A stretch of 64,000 nt of DNA from Ilyobacter_A sp963675185 (GCA_963675185.2 CAXXOH010000003.1:1426001-1490000), one strand, 5' to 3'. Shown: positions 9,252-18,861, counted from the first letter of the stretch. Numbers and translations: made by a program. The notes: a model not told the origin generated them from the sequence alone.

Positions 9252-10415
9252 ATGAAAATAGTGCATTTAATTATGACAGGTGGTTATAGTGAGGGGTGGT
9301 CATACCAAGATAGCGTATTAGTAGAATGTCATGCTAAAGATAATGATGTGTATGTAATTACGACAGAGTATGAAAGACAAGTTGACTCAATGGTAAAAGT
9401 TAATCGTTATCATTATAAAACAAATGCAGGAGTGACAGTATATAGATTAAAGCATGCAGCTGATTTCTTACAATCAAAAATAACCAAAGTGTTTAGAGTA
9501 TATCGTGGCATTTATAAAATTTTAAATGAGATTAAGCCCGACATAATCTTTTCGCATAATTGTCAATATTTTGGAACTTCTGAAATAGCTAAATATATGA
9601 AAAAAAATCCATCATGCCGTTTGTATGTAGATAATCATGCTGATTTTTCCAATATCAATAATAATTGGATTTCTAAGAATATACTTCATAAATTAATATG
9701 GAGATATTGCGCAAAAAAATTGGAGCCATTCGTAACTAAATTTTATGGCGTTTTGCCAGCAAGAGTAGATTTTTTGGTTAATATGTACGGAATTGATAAA
9801 AAAAAAGTAGAATATTTACCACTTGGTGTTGAGGATAATAAAGCTGAAGAAGCTCGTAAACCGGGTAAAATAGCAGAGTTAAGAAAGCGTTTTAATATAG
9901 AAAGAAATGATTTTCTTATTGTAACAGGAGGGAAAATTGATCGATTTAAAATGCAGACGCTATATTTAATGCAGGCAGTAAAATCGTTATCTATACCGAA
10001 TGTTAAACTATTAGTGTACGGATCTGTACTACCAGAAATAAAAGAAGAATTTGATAATTTAGTGGATAATGATATTGTTCAATACGCTGGGTGGATTTCA
10101 TCAGATGAAACATATAATTATATAGCGTCAAGTCAACTTGTTGTATATCCTGGGAGACATTCTGTATTGTGGGAACAGACGGTTGGTCAGGGAGTACCAA
10201 TGGTTTGTAAATATTGGGAAGGCACAACGCATGTAGATTTAGGTGGAAATGTAAAATTTTTACATAAGGATTCATGTGACGAGATTATGAAGTTGCTAAG
10301 AAAAATAATTTGTAATAAAAAGATCTACTTACAAATGAAATTAATTGCTGAAAAAAATGGTAGAAATTATTTTTCATATGAACAAATTGCGAAAAAGAGT
10401 ATTAGCTTAGTATAA
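9252..10415 (+). CDS. Glycosyltransferase, GT4-like
   Basis: A GT-B type protein of 387 aa with N-terminal MKIVHLIMTGGYSEGWSYQD and a C-terminal half including LIVTGGKIDRFKMQTL and VYPGRHSVLWEQTVGQGVP. The usual EX7E motif is not clean (only the Glu of WEQ is evident), so it belongs to a divergent branch. Its operon position implies transfer of a sugar to the same repeat unit as its neighbours. It is the last gene before a 340-bp gap. Donor unknown. Confidence 0.8.
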   Translation: MKIVHLIMTGGYSEGWSYQDSVLVECHAKDNDVYVITTEYERQVDSMVKVNRYHYKTNAGVTVYRLKHAADFLQSKITKVFRVYRGIYKILNEIKPDIIFSHNCQYFGTSEIAKYMKKNPSCRLYVDNHADFSNINNNWISKNILHKLIWRYCAKKLEPFVTKFYGVLPARVDFLVNMYGIDKKKVEYLPLGVEDNKAEEARKPGKIAELRKRFNIERNDFLIVTGGKIDRFKMQTLYLMQAVKSLSIPNVKLLVYGSVLPEIKEEFDNLVDNDIVQYAGWISSDETYNYIASSQLVVYPGRHSVLWEQTVGQGVPMVCKYWEGTTHVDLGGNVKFLHKDSCDEIMKLLRKIICNKKIYLQMKLIAEKNGRNYFSYEQIAKKSISLV

Positions 10416-10755
10416 GTATACGGATATAGATTTAGGATTTTATAAAACTTGTAAAAATATGAGAAGATATAGTTGAAGCAAATTGTAATGGTAGGATAGG
10501 TTATGTTGTAATTTTAATCATTAATCTAAATAGTAAAGAGAGTATGGTAAGCAATGTCGTTTAGTGGCAATAAAAGCTCTTAAATCTTACTATATTATTG
10601 AAAAGGTTAAAAGTTGATAAAAAAATCACCTAAGAAGTCAATGATAAAAAATAGGATATAGGGTTTATGAAAAAAATTGAACGATTTAATTGGGATATCA
10701 TTGTAAAAAACATCTAAAAATCTACGAAAGTTTTAAGATTAGATAAGAGGTTGAT
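10416..10755. other. 340-bp gap with no convincing gene
   Basis: AT-rich sequence with frequent stops in all frames. A short frame at about 10666-10716 (MKKIERFNWDIIVKNI) could be a remnant of a lost sugar gene, but it is too short to identify. None of the F/H repeat modules seen elsewhere are present. Confidence 0.5.
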
Positions 10756-11907
10756 ATGAAATTAAAATTAAAAAGCTTAGAAAATGTAAAAAATATTTTA
10801 ACGTTATTTTTTTTAATTAATTCTTTTATTCCATTAATTGAAAAAGGTATAGTGAATTCAAAATTAGAGACAATGAAAAATATATATATAATACTGATTT
10901 TTCTAAGTACTTTCATATATTTTTATAGAATAAAAGTTAAATGGAATTACAATATATTTATTTTTATATTAAATATTTATATAATTATTAGTTCATTTTG
11001 GAGTTCAAATTTTAATAATAGTTTTGGAAAATCGATTCTATTATTATTTATTAGTTTTTATGCTTTCTATCTAAGAAAAAGATATTCCTCTATAGAAATT
11101 ATATCCTTATTTAATAAGGCGATAATTATAACAGTGATTTTAAGCTACTTTTTTATTTTTCTTGTTCCAGAAATTGGCATTTTTCAAGATTATAGATATG
11201 GAGGAACTTGGAGAGGGGTATTTAATCATAGAAATAGTTTAGGTAGAATTATGAGTATAGGATTTAATAGTTTAGTATTAGAATATTTAGCAACTAAAGA
11301 AAAAAAAATTATAATGTTTAGTTTGCTATGTTTGCTATTAGTTATAGGATCTAAGAGTACTACTTCTTTAATTATCTTAATTTTAGGAATAATTTTAATT
11401 TTTAAAGAAAAAATAAAACCAATAAAAAATCAAGTCAAATATTTTTATACCTACTTAGTTATATCTGTACTACTATTTTCAACGACCAATATTTTCTCTT
11501 ATTTAATTAAAAATTTTACAAATAGAGATGTAACTTTAACAGGAAGAACTTATTTATGGGATTATGGAATAAATTTGTTTAAAGAAAATATAGTAAAAGG
11601 ATACGGATATCTTGGGCTATGGTATGAGAATAGTATTTATTGGATTAGGATGGTAAAAAAAGTAGGCTTTGTTGCAGCCCACATTCATAATGGTTTATTA
11701 GAGATATTATTACAATTAGGCTTAATAGGCTTTATTCTATATTTTTTTGCTGTTAGTTTTGGAATACGTAAAAATAATAGAAATATAAAAAATTATAATA
11801 TGATTTTCATTTTATTTTTATTGACTTTAACTTTTAATCTGAGTGAATCCATGACATTTGGATATAATTCAATATTTTGGTTGATAGCTCTTATTGCAAT
11901 AGTATGA
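10756..11907 (+). CDS. O-antigen polymerase/ligase-like membrane protein (Wzy candidate)
   Basis: A strongly hydrophobic protein of 383 aa with about ten predicted membrane segments. It has a WRGVFNHRNSLGR motif in a central loop and a C-terminal HIHNGLLEILLQLGLIGF segment, both typical of the Wzy_C/O-antigen ligase superfamily. Polymerases join flipped repeat units in the periplasm. Because Wzx follows (13001) and no other polymerase is in this block, Wzy is the likelier role than ligase. It is very AT-rich. A TAGATAAGAGG site precedes the ATG. Confidence 0.82.
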   Translation: MKLKLKSLENVKNILTLFFLINSFIPLIEKGIVNSKLETMKNIYIILIFLSTFIYFYRIKVKWNYNIFIFILNIYIIISSFWSSNFNNSFGKSILLLFISFYAFYLRKRYSSIEIISLFNKAIIITVILSYFFIFLVPEIGIFQDYRYGGTWRGVFNHRNSLGRIMSIGFNSLVLEYLATKEKKIIMFSLLCLLLVIGSKSTTSLIILILGIILIFKEKIKPIKNQVKYFYTYLVISVLLFSTTNIFSYLIKNFTNRDVTLTGRTYLWDYGINLFKENIVKGYGYLGLWYENSIYWIRMVKKVGFVAAHIHNGLLEILLQLGLIGFILYFFAVSFGIRKNNRNIKNYNMIFILFLLTLTFNLSESMTFGYNSIFWLIALIAIV

Positions 11908-12054
11908 AGGACCAATTATAAAAGTATAAATAAAGTAATAAGTTACTGGGATAGTAATGATTAGAAAAAGAACATTTTAATTGTGATAGTGACGAGTGAT
12001 GGATAGAAGGCATATAGGGTAAGTTTATACGAAGGATTTAGGGGTGGAGAGATT

Positions 12055-12999
12055 ATGAATAATAATATAGAAACTACAAAAGTTAGTGTAGTAATACCTG
12101 TTTATAACACTGAAAAATACTTAGAGGAAGCTCTGGAGAGTATAATCGGTCAAACTTTAAAAGAGATAGAAATAATAGTAGTAAATGACGGTTCTACAGA
12201 TAGTAGCAGTAAAATTATAGATAGGTGTCAAAAAAAAGATACGAGAATAAAAGTTTTTAATCAAAACAACAAAGGTCAATCTAGCGCTAGAAATAGAGGC
12301 TTAGAGGCTTCTAAAGGAAAATATATTTATTTTTTTGATAGTGATGATATTTTAGAAAGGGAAACCTTAGAAGTATGCTATAAACTGTCAGAAGAAAATG
12401 ATTTGGATATCTTAACTTTTAATGGTATTAATTTTGTAAGCGATGTGAAAATGATTACAAATGAGTATGCGTATATTAGAAAAAAAACTCCAAGTACTAT
12501 AATGACTGGAAAAGAATATTTAAAAATAGTTTTAAAAAATAACGAGTATAGTGCTTCGGTATGCTTAAATTTTATAAATTTAGAATTCTTGAAGAAAATA
12601 GAGTTGAAGTTTTTTGAAGGGATAATTCATGAAGATGAATTATTTATACCACTATTATATAGTGAAGCTTCAAAAATATTACACATTAATAATACATTTT
12701 TTAGGAGAAGATACAGGGCGAATTCAACTATGACTAGCAAAAAAAGTATAAAAAATACAGAAGGTCTGTTAATTGTAATGAGAGAATTAAAGCATAAATT
12801 AGAGATTGATTTAAGTTTGGGAAAAAAGATTGTTTTAAGGGTGTTGGAAAGTGCTGTATCAATATCATTGGAGATAGGAGATAAAAAAAGTCTTGATAAA
12901 ATTAAAAAAGATTTTAAAAATGAATTAGGAATAAAAAATTGGATAAAAATAATATTTCCATTTCTTTTAGAAATAAAGAAAAAAATAAGGAGAGCATAA
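12055..12999 (+). CDS. Glycosyltransferase family 2
   Basis: A GT-A inverting glycosyltransferase of 314 aa. VSVVIPVYNTEKYLEEALES at the N-terminus, VVNDGSTDSS (UDP binding) and YFFDSDDILE (DXD, about 97-106) are all present. The C-terminal part is basic (KIKKDF, EIKKKIRRA), consistent with membrane association. It lies between Wzy and Wzx, and Wzx starts 1 bp after its stop, so the two are translationally coupled. Substrate unknown. Confidence 0.9.
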   Translation: MNNNIETTKVSVVIPVYNTEKYLEEALESIIGQTLKEIEIIVVNDGSTDSSSKIIDRCQKKDTRIKVFNQNNKGQSSARNRGLEASKGKYIYFFDSDDILERETLEVCYKLSEENDLDILTFNGINFVSDVKMITNEYAYIRKKTPSTIMTGKEYLKIVLKNNEYSASVCLNFINLEFLKKIELKFFEGIIHEDELFIPLLYSEASKILHINNTFFRRRYRANSTMTSKKSIKNTEGLLIVMRELKHKLEIDLSLGKKIVLRVLESAVSISLEIGDKKSLDKIKKDFKNELGIKNWIKIIFPFLLEIKKKIRRA

Positions 13000-13000
13000 C

Positions 13001-14539
13001 TTGAAAAAAAATTTATTTTTAAATTTATTTTTTACAGTTACAATCGGAATATTAGGTTTTGTAGTGAATAGAGTTTTCTCTGATACTATGGGAACAGAAG
13101 CCTTAGGTTTAATGAGATTGTTTACTCAAATGGTAGCATATTTAAACTTAGCTAATTTAGGAATAGCATCAGCCTCGACTTATGCACTATATAAACCATT
13201 AGCAAATAATGATATAAATAGAGTTAGTATAGTGATATCGACAATAGACTCTTATTATAAAATGATTTCTATAATAATTTTGGTTCTTGGAAGTATGGTA
13301 AGTTTATTATTGCCAAAACTAATAAATACAATCAGTTATGGAAACTACATTTATATATTTTGGATACTATATGTAATTAATACAGCATTATCTTATACTT
13401 TTGCAAAATATTCAATATTGCTTACAGCAGATCAAAAATATGGACTTGTAAGGACAATACAAGGGAGTTCAAAAGTTTTATTAAATATAATGCAACTTTT
13501 GATTCTTATATATACACAGTCGTTTCTATTATTTGTTTTAATAATGATAGGACAAAATATATTTAATTACTTTTTCTTTAATAAGCATTTCCAATATAAC
13601 TATAAAAAAATAAAAAAAGTAAAAGATAGAGAAAAACAAATAATAAAAGATATGAAAAATTTATTTTGGCATTCGATAGGTAGCCTGGTAGTTTATAATA
13701 CGGATTTTATATTGCTTTCAAAGTACACGAGCTTAGAAATTGTAGCAATTTATTCAAGTTATTTAATAGTATACCAAATGGTAGTAACGATAATAGGTGT
13801 ACTAACACCTGTATTAACACCTAAAATAGGAAATTTTATAGCACAACATAATAAATTAGATATATTTAAATTTTGGGAAAAATTACACTTATTATATATG
13901 ATAACTGGATCTATAATTGTAACAGTAACATTTTATGTTTTAAATCCATTTATAGGTCTATGGATGGGTATAGATTATATTTTGCCGTCATTAACTGTGA
14001 GTTTGTTATTAGTAAATTTATTTATTCAGATCACGAGGGCAATAACAGATGTTTTTAAGACAAATTCAGGATTCTACAATGATATATATAATCCAATTTT
14101 TGAAAGTATTATAAATTTACTAGTATCGTTGATTTTAGTTCAAAAGATAGGTTTAAATGGTGTGATTATAGGAACTATAACTTCAAATATAGCAGTGACT
14201 TTTGTGTTAAAGCCTATTATGACTTTTGTTAGATGTTTTGATAAAAAAATCAAAGATTATATTTTTATTTATACAAAATATTTGTTAATAGTTGGAGTGA
14301 CAATATTTATCTCTAATTATATGATTAATTACTTTGAAATAATAGGAAATATTGATTCATGGATTAATTGGATATTAATTTCTACAAAGACTGCAGTGGT
14401 AGTTGGAGTAATTAATGGAATAGTGTTTTTGATGGATGTAGTGTATAGAAGAGAGGTTAAAAAACTTTTATTAAGAAATATAAATTTTAAATTATTAGAT
14501 AAAATTGGTGTTTATTCAGAGGAAAAAATGAAAAAATAA
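13001..14539 (+). CDS. Polysaccharide flippase, Wzx-like (MOP superfamily)
   Basis: A 512-aa protein with about 12-14 hydrophobic segments and the N-terminal pattern of Wzx/PST proteins (TIGILGFVVNRVFSDTMG, LGLMRLFTQM). It would move the undecaprenyl-linked repeat unit across the inner membrane. The start is TTG 13001, with AAGGAG 8-9 bp upstream, directly after the preceding stop. It precedes ugd by 19 bp. A second Wzx-like gene is at 22220. Confidence 0.88.
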   Translation: MKKNLFLNLFFTVTIGILGFVVNRVFSDTMGTEALGLMRLFTQMVAYLNLANLGIASASTYALYKPLANNDINRVSIVISTIDSYYKMISIIILVLGSMVSLLLPKLINTISYGNYIYIFWILYVINTALSYTFAKYSILLTADQKYGLVRTIQGSSKVLLNIMQLLILIYTQSFLLFVLIMIGQNIFNYFFFNKHFQYNYKKIKKVKDREKQIIKDMKNLFWHSIGSLVVYNTDFILLSKYTSLEIVAIYSSYLIVYQMVVTIIGVLTPVLTPKIGNFIAQHNKLDIFKFWEKLHLLYMITGSIIVTVTFYVLNPFIGLWMGIDYILPSLTVSLLLVNLFIQITRAITDVFKTNSGFYNDIYNPIFESIINLLVSLILVQKIGLNGVIIGTITSNIAVTFVLKPIMTFVRCFDKKIKDYIFIYTKYLLIVGVTIFISNYMINYFEIIGNIDSWINWILISTKTAVVVGVINGIVFLMDVVYRREVKKLLLRNINFKLLDKIGVYSEEKMKK

Positions 14540-14558
14540 AAATAGAAGGGGATATCGG

Positions 14559-15725
14559 ATGAAAATTACAATAGCAGGGACAGGATATGTTGGGCTTTCA
14601 AATGCTGTGTTATTAGCTCAATACAATGAAGTTATAGCCTTAGACATTATGCAAGAAAAAGTTGATATGATAAATAATAAAAAATCACCAATTATGGATG
14701 TTGAGATAGAGGAGTTTTTAGCAACTAAAGAATTAAATTTAACTGCAACTACAGATGCTTATAAAGCTTATGAAAATGCTGAGTATGTAATCATATCTAC
14801 CCCTACAAATTACGATCCTGAAAAGAATTACTTTAATACAAGGACAGTAGAGGCAGTGATAGCCAACGTGCTGTCTATAAACCCAGAGGCAACAATGATT
14901 GTTAAATCGACTGTACCAGTTGGATATACCGAAAAAGTAAGGGAGATGTTTCAGACAGATAATATTATTTTCTCACCTGAATTTTTGAGGGAAGGGAAAG
15001 CTCTTTATGACAACCTATACCCGTCAAGAATTATTGTGGGTGAGAAGTCTGAAAGAGCTGAGAAATTTGCAAGCCTTTTGGTTCAGGGAGCTTTAAAAGA
15101 AGATATTTCTGTATTGTTTACCAATTCCACAGAAGCAGAAGCGGTAAAACTGTTTTCAAACACATATCTGGCAATGAGGGTGGCTTATTTCAATGAATTG
15201 GATACCTATGCTGAACGCAGAGGGCTGAATACAAAGGAGATTATAGAGGGGGTAAGCTTTGATCCTAGAATAGGAAACCACTATAACAACCCTTCTTTTG
15301 GCTATGGAGGGTATTGCCTACCAAAAGATACAAAGCAGCTTAGAGCAAACTATGATAATGTTCCTAACAATATAATTGGGGCAATAGTAGATGCCAATAC
15401 AACCAGAAAAGACCATATAGCAGATATGATACTTTCTAAAAATCCAAAAATTGTAGGGATATATAGACTAACCATGAAGACAGATTCAGACAACTTTAGG
15501 GCTTCAGCTATACAGGGGATAATGAAGAGGATTAAAGCTAAAGGGATAGAGGTAGTAATATACGAGCCTGTAATGGAAGAGGAAAGTTTTTTTAACTCAA
15601 GAGTTATTAAAGACTTGAATGAATTTAAAAATACCTCAGACGTGATAGTTACAAACAGGCTTTCTGATGATTTAGCAGATGTAGAGGATAAGGTTTATAC
15701 AAGGGATTTATATAAAAGAGACTAG
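14559..15725 (+). CDS. ugd: UDP-glucose 6-dehydrogenase, short form
   Basis: Oxidises UDP-glucose to UDP-glucuronate with two NAD. The N-terminal dinucleotide motif is AGTGYVGLSNA, followed by STPTNYD, VKSTVPVGYT and FSPEFLREGKA. The catalytic Cys lies in GYGGYCLPKDTKQL (about 253-266). At 388 aa it matches the compact HasB/E. coli Ugd type, unlike the 440-aa version at 44502. The gene is richer in GC than the Wzx before it, so the AT-rich block ends here. It pairs functionally with galU downstream. Confidence 0.94.
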   Translation: MKITIAGTGYVGLSNAVLLAQYNEVIALDIMQEKVDMINNKKSPIMDVEIEEFLATKELNLTATTDAYKAYENAEYVIISTPTNYDPEKNYFNTRTVEAVIANVLSINPEATMIVKSTVPVGYTEKVREMFQTDNIIFSPEFLREGKALYDNLYPSRIIVGEKSERAEKFASLLVQGALKEDISVLFTNSTEAEAVKLFSNTYLAMRVAYFNELDTYAERRGLNTKEIIEGVSFDPRIGNHYNNPSFGYGGYCLPKDTKQLRANYDNVPNNIIGAIVDANTTRKDHIADMILSKNPKIVGIYRLTMKTDSDNFRASAIQGIMKRIKAKGIEVVIYEPVMEEESFFNSRVIKDLNEFKNTSDVIVTNRLSDDLADVEDKVYTRDLYKRD

Positions 15726-15728
15726 AAA

Positions 15729-15816
15729 ACAATGGAGAATTTAGAATTGAGAATGTAGAATTTTGAAAACAGTTAAGAATTAAAAGTATAGAATTCAGAA
15801 TGTGAAATTTAAGATT
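15729..15816. repeat. 'gagaatg' family repeat upstream of galU
   Basis: Iterated short units such as ggagaatttagaattgagaa, gtagaattttg and cagaatgtgaaattt. The same family reappears inside the 3' end of galU (16692-16732) and downstream of the four-helix-bundle gene (17141-17285). It is different from the F/H repeat family. Confidence 0.75.
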
Positions 15817-15832
15817 TTTGGGGGGATTATTT

Positions 15833-16732
15833 TTGAAAATAAGAAAAGCGGTGATACCAGCAGCAGGACTTGGGACTAGAGTGCTTCCTGCTACAAAAGC
15901 ACAGCCTAAGGAGATGCTTACAGTTGTGGATAAGCCATCTATACAGTATATAGTGGAGGAACTAGTAAAATCAGGGATAGATGATATAACAATAATAACA
16001 GGCAGGAATAAGTATTCACTAGAAGATCATTTCGACTACTCATACGAGCTTGAGCATACGCTAGAGTTAAAAGGTAAAACTGATATGCTGAAAGTCGTAA
16101 AGGAGATATCTGAGATGGCAAACATCTACTTTATTAGACAGAAGGAGCCCCTTGGACTTGGGCACGCCATACTTGCGGCGAAGCACCACATAGGGAACGA
16201 ACCTTTTGCTGTAGTTCTTGGGGACGACATAGTGCACAGCGAAAAGCCTGTCATCAAGCAGATGATAGAGGTAAGAGAGAAGTTTAAAGGTGGCAGTATA
16301 ATAGGTGTCCAGGAAGTGATTGAAGCGGATGTTTCCAAGTATGGGATAGCTGCACCTGGAAAAGTTTTGGATGAGAAGACCGTGACAATGGAGGACTTTG
16401 TAGAAAAGCCAAGTTTGGAAGAAGCACCATCGAGACTAGCATGTCTTGGCAGGTATATACTTGAGCCTCAGATATTCCACTACCTTGAAACCGGCAAGCC
16501 TGGTAAAGGCGGGGAGATACAGCTCACAGATTCCATACTTGAGATGATAAAGTCAGGGGATAAGGTGCTCGCGTATGACTTCGATGGGCAAAGGTATGAT
16601 ATAGGAAATAAGCTTGGACTTCTAAAGGCAAACATAGAGTTTGGGCTTAGGCATGATGAAATAGCTGATGATTTGAGAGAATACTTGGATGAATTGAAAA
16701 TTGAGAATGGAGAATTGACAATTAAAAAATAA
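15833..16732 (+). CDS. galU: UTP-glucose-1-phosphate uridylyltransferase
   Basis: Makes UDP-glucose from UTP and glucose-1-phosphate, feeding Ugd and epimerases. It shows KAVIPAAGLGTRVLPATKA with the nucleotide-binding GLGTR and the active-site Lys in FVEKP (about 187). TTG 15833 is preferred to the in-frame TTG at 15818 because GGGGGGA lies 7 bp before it and the product then begins MKIRKAVIPAAG (299 aa). The last 12 or so residues (KIENGELTIKK) are encoded by a copy of the 'gagaatg' intergenic repeat, so the native C-terminus appears to have been replaced by repeat sequence. Confidence 0.95.
   Translation: MKIRKAVIPAAGLGTRVLPATKAQPKEMLTVVDKPSIQYIVEELVKSGIDDITIITGRNKYSLEDHFDYSYELEHTLELKGKTDMLKVVKEISEMANIYFIRQKEPLGLGHAILAAKHHIGNEPFAVVLGDDIVHSEKPVIKQMIEVREKFKGGSIIGVQEVIEADVSKYGIAAPGKVLDEKTVTMEDFVEKPSLEEAPSRLACLGRYILEPQIFHYLETGKPGKGGEIQLTDSILEMIKSGDKVLAYDFDGQRYDIGNKLGLLKANIEFGLRHDEIADDLREYLDELKIENGELTIKK
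16692..16732. repeat. 'gagaatg' repeat copy forming the end of galU
   Basis: The stretch gaattgaaaattgagaatgg followed by agaattgacaattaaa matches the non-coding repeats at 15729 and 17141. It is in frame with galU and supplies the C-terminal residues and the stop codon. Confidence 0.75.
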
Positions 16733-16782
16733 ATAAAAAATAATAAAAAATTAAAGATTAAAGACCAATTCAAGGTGATGCT

Positions 16783-17136
16783 GTGAAGAGGAATATAATA
16801 GTGGAAAAGAGTTTCGAATTCTCAGTTAGAGTAGTAAATTTATACAAATATTTAGTTTCTGAAAAAAGGGAGTATGTGTTGTCAAAACAGCTTTTGAGAT
16901 CTGGAACTAGTATTGGAGCAAATGTAAATGAAGCTGTTGAGGGGCAGAGTAAAAAAGACTTTATTTCGAAGATGAATATAGCACTAAAAGAAGCCAGAGA
17001 AAGTAGATACTGGCTAGAGTTACTGGAAAGGACAGAGTATATTTCTGGTGAAAAAAGCAAAAATATTTTAATTGAAATAGATGAGCTTATAAGGATACTT
17101 GTGAAGATAGTTAAGACTAGCAGGGAAAGGCTATAG
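16783..17136 (+). CDS. Four-helix bundle protein (S23/IVP family)
   Basis: A small helical protein of 117 aa with the family pattern: FEFSVRVVNLYKYL, KQLLRSGTSIGANVNEAVEG (about 37-56, SxGANxxEA signature), then FISKMNIALKEARESRYWLELL and a C-terminal helix ending in LVKIVKTSRERL. The family was first described as an insertion in 23S rRNA genes and is otherwise of unknown function. The start is GTG with AAGGTG upstream. It lies alone between galU and manC and is bounded on both sides by 'gagaatg' repeats, which suggests an inserted cassette unrelated to sugar synthesis. Confidence 0.88.
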   Translation: MKRNIIVEKSFEFSVRVVNLYKYLVSEKREYVLSKQLLRSGTSIGANVNEAVEGQSKKDFISKMNIALKEARESRYWLELLERTEYISGEKSKNILIEIDELIRILVKIVKTSRERL

Positions 17137-17140
17137 AGGG

Positions 17141-17285
17141 CAATTGAAAATGTAGAATTGAGAATGGAGAATTTTAAAGAAATTTAGAATTAGGGGTTCA
17201 ATTTAGAGTTTAGAATTAAGAGTGTAAAATTGAGGATGGAGAATTATAAGAGTTTGGAACACTCAAAAACAATTGGAGATTTAAA
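17141..17285. repeat. 'gagaatg' repeat array after the four-helix-bundle gene
   Basis: Several imperfect units: gtagaattgagaatggagaa, gtttagaattaagagtg and gaggatggagaattata. It shares sequence with 15729-15816 and the end of galU, so the three arrays bracket galU and the four-helix-bundle gene. Confidence 0.75.
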
Positions 17286-17295
17286 ATGAAAATAA

Positions 17296-17403
17296 AATAT
17301 TCGTGTCAATTAGTGTGATTCGTGACAAAAAATTCATTTTAAAAGCATTTCTCTGTGCAGCTAATGTTTAAAAGCTCTGTGAAACTCTGTGGTCAAAAAA
17401 GAA
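17296..17403. repeat. F'-H' repeat modules upstream of manC
   Basis: attcgtgtcaattagtgtga-ttcgtgac (F') followed by ctctgtgcagctaatg and ctctgtgaaactctgtgg (H'), the same order as in the 1-269 unit. Only right-hand modules are present. It lies 50 bp before the manC start. Confidence 0.8.
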
Positions 17404-17451
17404 TTATTTAGATTTTAGATAAATTAAAAAATTATATGGGGGAGAAATTTT

Positions 17452-18831
17452 ATGAAAGTTATAATTTTAGCAGGTGGGAGCGGTACCAGGCTGTGGCCTC
17501 TTAGCAGGGACAGGTACCCGAAGCAGTTTATCAAGCTGCAGAAAGGCCAGCCGTCGCTGTTCCAGGAGACCTTCAGCAGGAGCCTTTTGCTGGCAGATCC
17601 TGACGACATCTATGTGGTAACAAACGAAAAGTACAAGTTCCTTGTTATGGGGGAAGTGGAGGAACTCGGGCACAAATACAAAGAGTCCAACATATTGGTT
17701 GAGCCTGAGGCGAAGAACACCTTGCCGGCCATATACGCAGGGGTGCACGAGATAGCTAAAGTCGGTTCAGATTCGGTGGTGGTTTTTCCATCTGACCACA
17801 GGATCATAAAAGGTGATGAGTTCGCAGAGGCGATAAAGGCTTCGGAAGAGCTCACAAAAGAATACATCATAACTTTCGGGATACAGCCTGATGGGCCCAA
17901 CACAGGGTACGGGTACATATCCCCCGGGGACAAGAAGCTAAACGGCCACATTGTAAGGGAGTTCAAGGAGAAGCCTGATCACGAGACAGCCGTGTCATAC
18001 ATAGAAAAGGGGTACTTCTGGAACAGCGGAATATTCATGTTCCACTCAGACCTGTTTACAGGAGAAGTAAAGGAGCATTCGGGAGATATACATGCTGCCT
18101 TTGAGTCCAGTACGGGTATAGGGGAGGCCTTCTCAAAAATCACTGAGGGGATTTCCATAGACTATGGTATAATGGAAAAAAGCAAAAATGTAGCAGTTGT
18201 GCCTGTGGATATCGGCTGGAATGACCTCGGGAGCTTCGATGCTTTCTACGATGTGTTTGAAAAGGACGAGAACGACAACATAATAGGTTCAGAAAATATA
18301 GTAATTGACTCAAAAAACAACTACATCCATTCTGATACCGGGAAGCTCATAACGGCTATCGGCGTGGAGGACCTCATTGTAGTGGACAACAGGGATGCCC
18401 TTATGATATGTAAAAAAGATCAGTCTCAAAAGGTGAAAAATGTAGTGGATGCATTGAAAGCCAAAGAAGACGCAAGGACAGTTTACCACATGCAGGATTA
18501 CAGGCCTTGGGGAAACTATAAGATTCTGGAAGAAGAAGAGGGTTCATTCAAGCTAAAGAGGATTGCAGTCGGCCAGGGGAAAAAACTTAGCTACCAGATG
18601 CATTATCACAGGAGTGAACACTGGATAGTTGTGAAGGGCATGGCAAAAGTAACCATAGACGACGTTGAGAACCTTGTGTGTGCCGGGGAGAGTATCTTTA
18701 TAAGGGCCGGGCAGAAGCACAGGCTGGAAAACCCGGGCAAGGTGCCTTTGGAGATCATAGAGGTGCAGATAGGTGAGTATCTGGAAGAGGACGACATAAT
18801 CAGGTTTGACGACGAGTACGGGAGAAAATAG
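17452..18831 (+). CDS. manC: Mannose-1-phosphate guanylyltransferase / mannose-6-phosphate isomerase
   Basis: Makes GDP-mannose, the precursor for Gmd. The N-terminal pyrophosphorylase domain begins ILAGGSGTRLWPLSRDRYPK, the GMP signature, and later shows FKEKPD and WNSGIF. The C-terminal cupin (about 345-455) shows YHRSEHWIVVKGMAKV, the type II phosphomannose isomerase domain. At 459 aa it is the fused form, unlike the 354-aa ManC at 62752. The gene is clearly GC-richer than its surroundings and stands alone between repeat blocks. GGGGGAGA precedes the ATG. Confidence 0.95.
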   Translation: MKVIILAGGSGTRLWPLSRDRYPKQFIKLQKGQPSLFQETFSRSLLLADPDDIYVVTNEKYKFLVMGEVEELGHKYKESNILVEPEAKNTLPAIYAGVHEIAKVGSDSVVVFPSDHRIIKGDEFAEAIKASEELTKEYIITFGIQPDGPNTGYGYISPGDKKLNGHIVREFKEKPDHETAVSYIEKGYFWNSGIFMFHSDLFTGEVKEHSGDIHAAFESSTGIGEAFSKITEGISIDYGIMEKSKNVAVVPVDIGWNDLGSFDAFYDVFEKDENDNIIGSENIVIDSKNNYIHSDTGKLITAIGVEDLIVVDNRDALMICKKDQSQKVKNVVDALKAKEDARTVYHMQDYRPWGNYKILEEEEGSFKLKRIAVGQGKKLSYQMHYHRSEHWIVVKGMAKVTIDDVENLVCAGESIFIRAGQKHRLENPGKVPLEIIEVQIGEYLEEDDIIRFDDEYGRK

Positions 18832-18861
18832 TTAATAGTTTATAGAGTAAATATAAAAAAG

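Noticed and set aside
11908..12054. Possible glycosyltransferase remnant between Wzy and the GT2 gene
   Set aside because: A short frame at about 11963-12001 reads KKNILIVIVTSDG but is followed at once by a stop; too short to support.
17452..18831. Minus-strand frames within manC (for example 17467-17748 and 17610-17966)
   Set aside because: They are complete overlaps with a gene carrying clear GMP and isomerase motifs; the reverse frames have no motifs.
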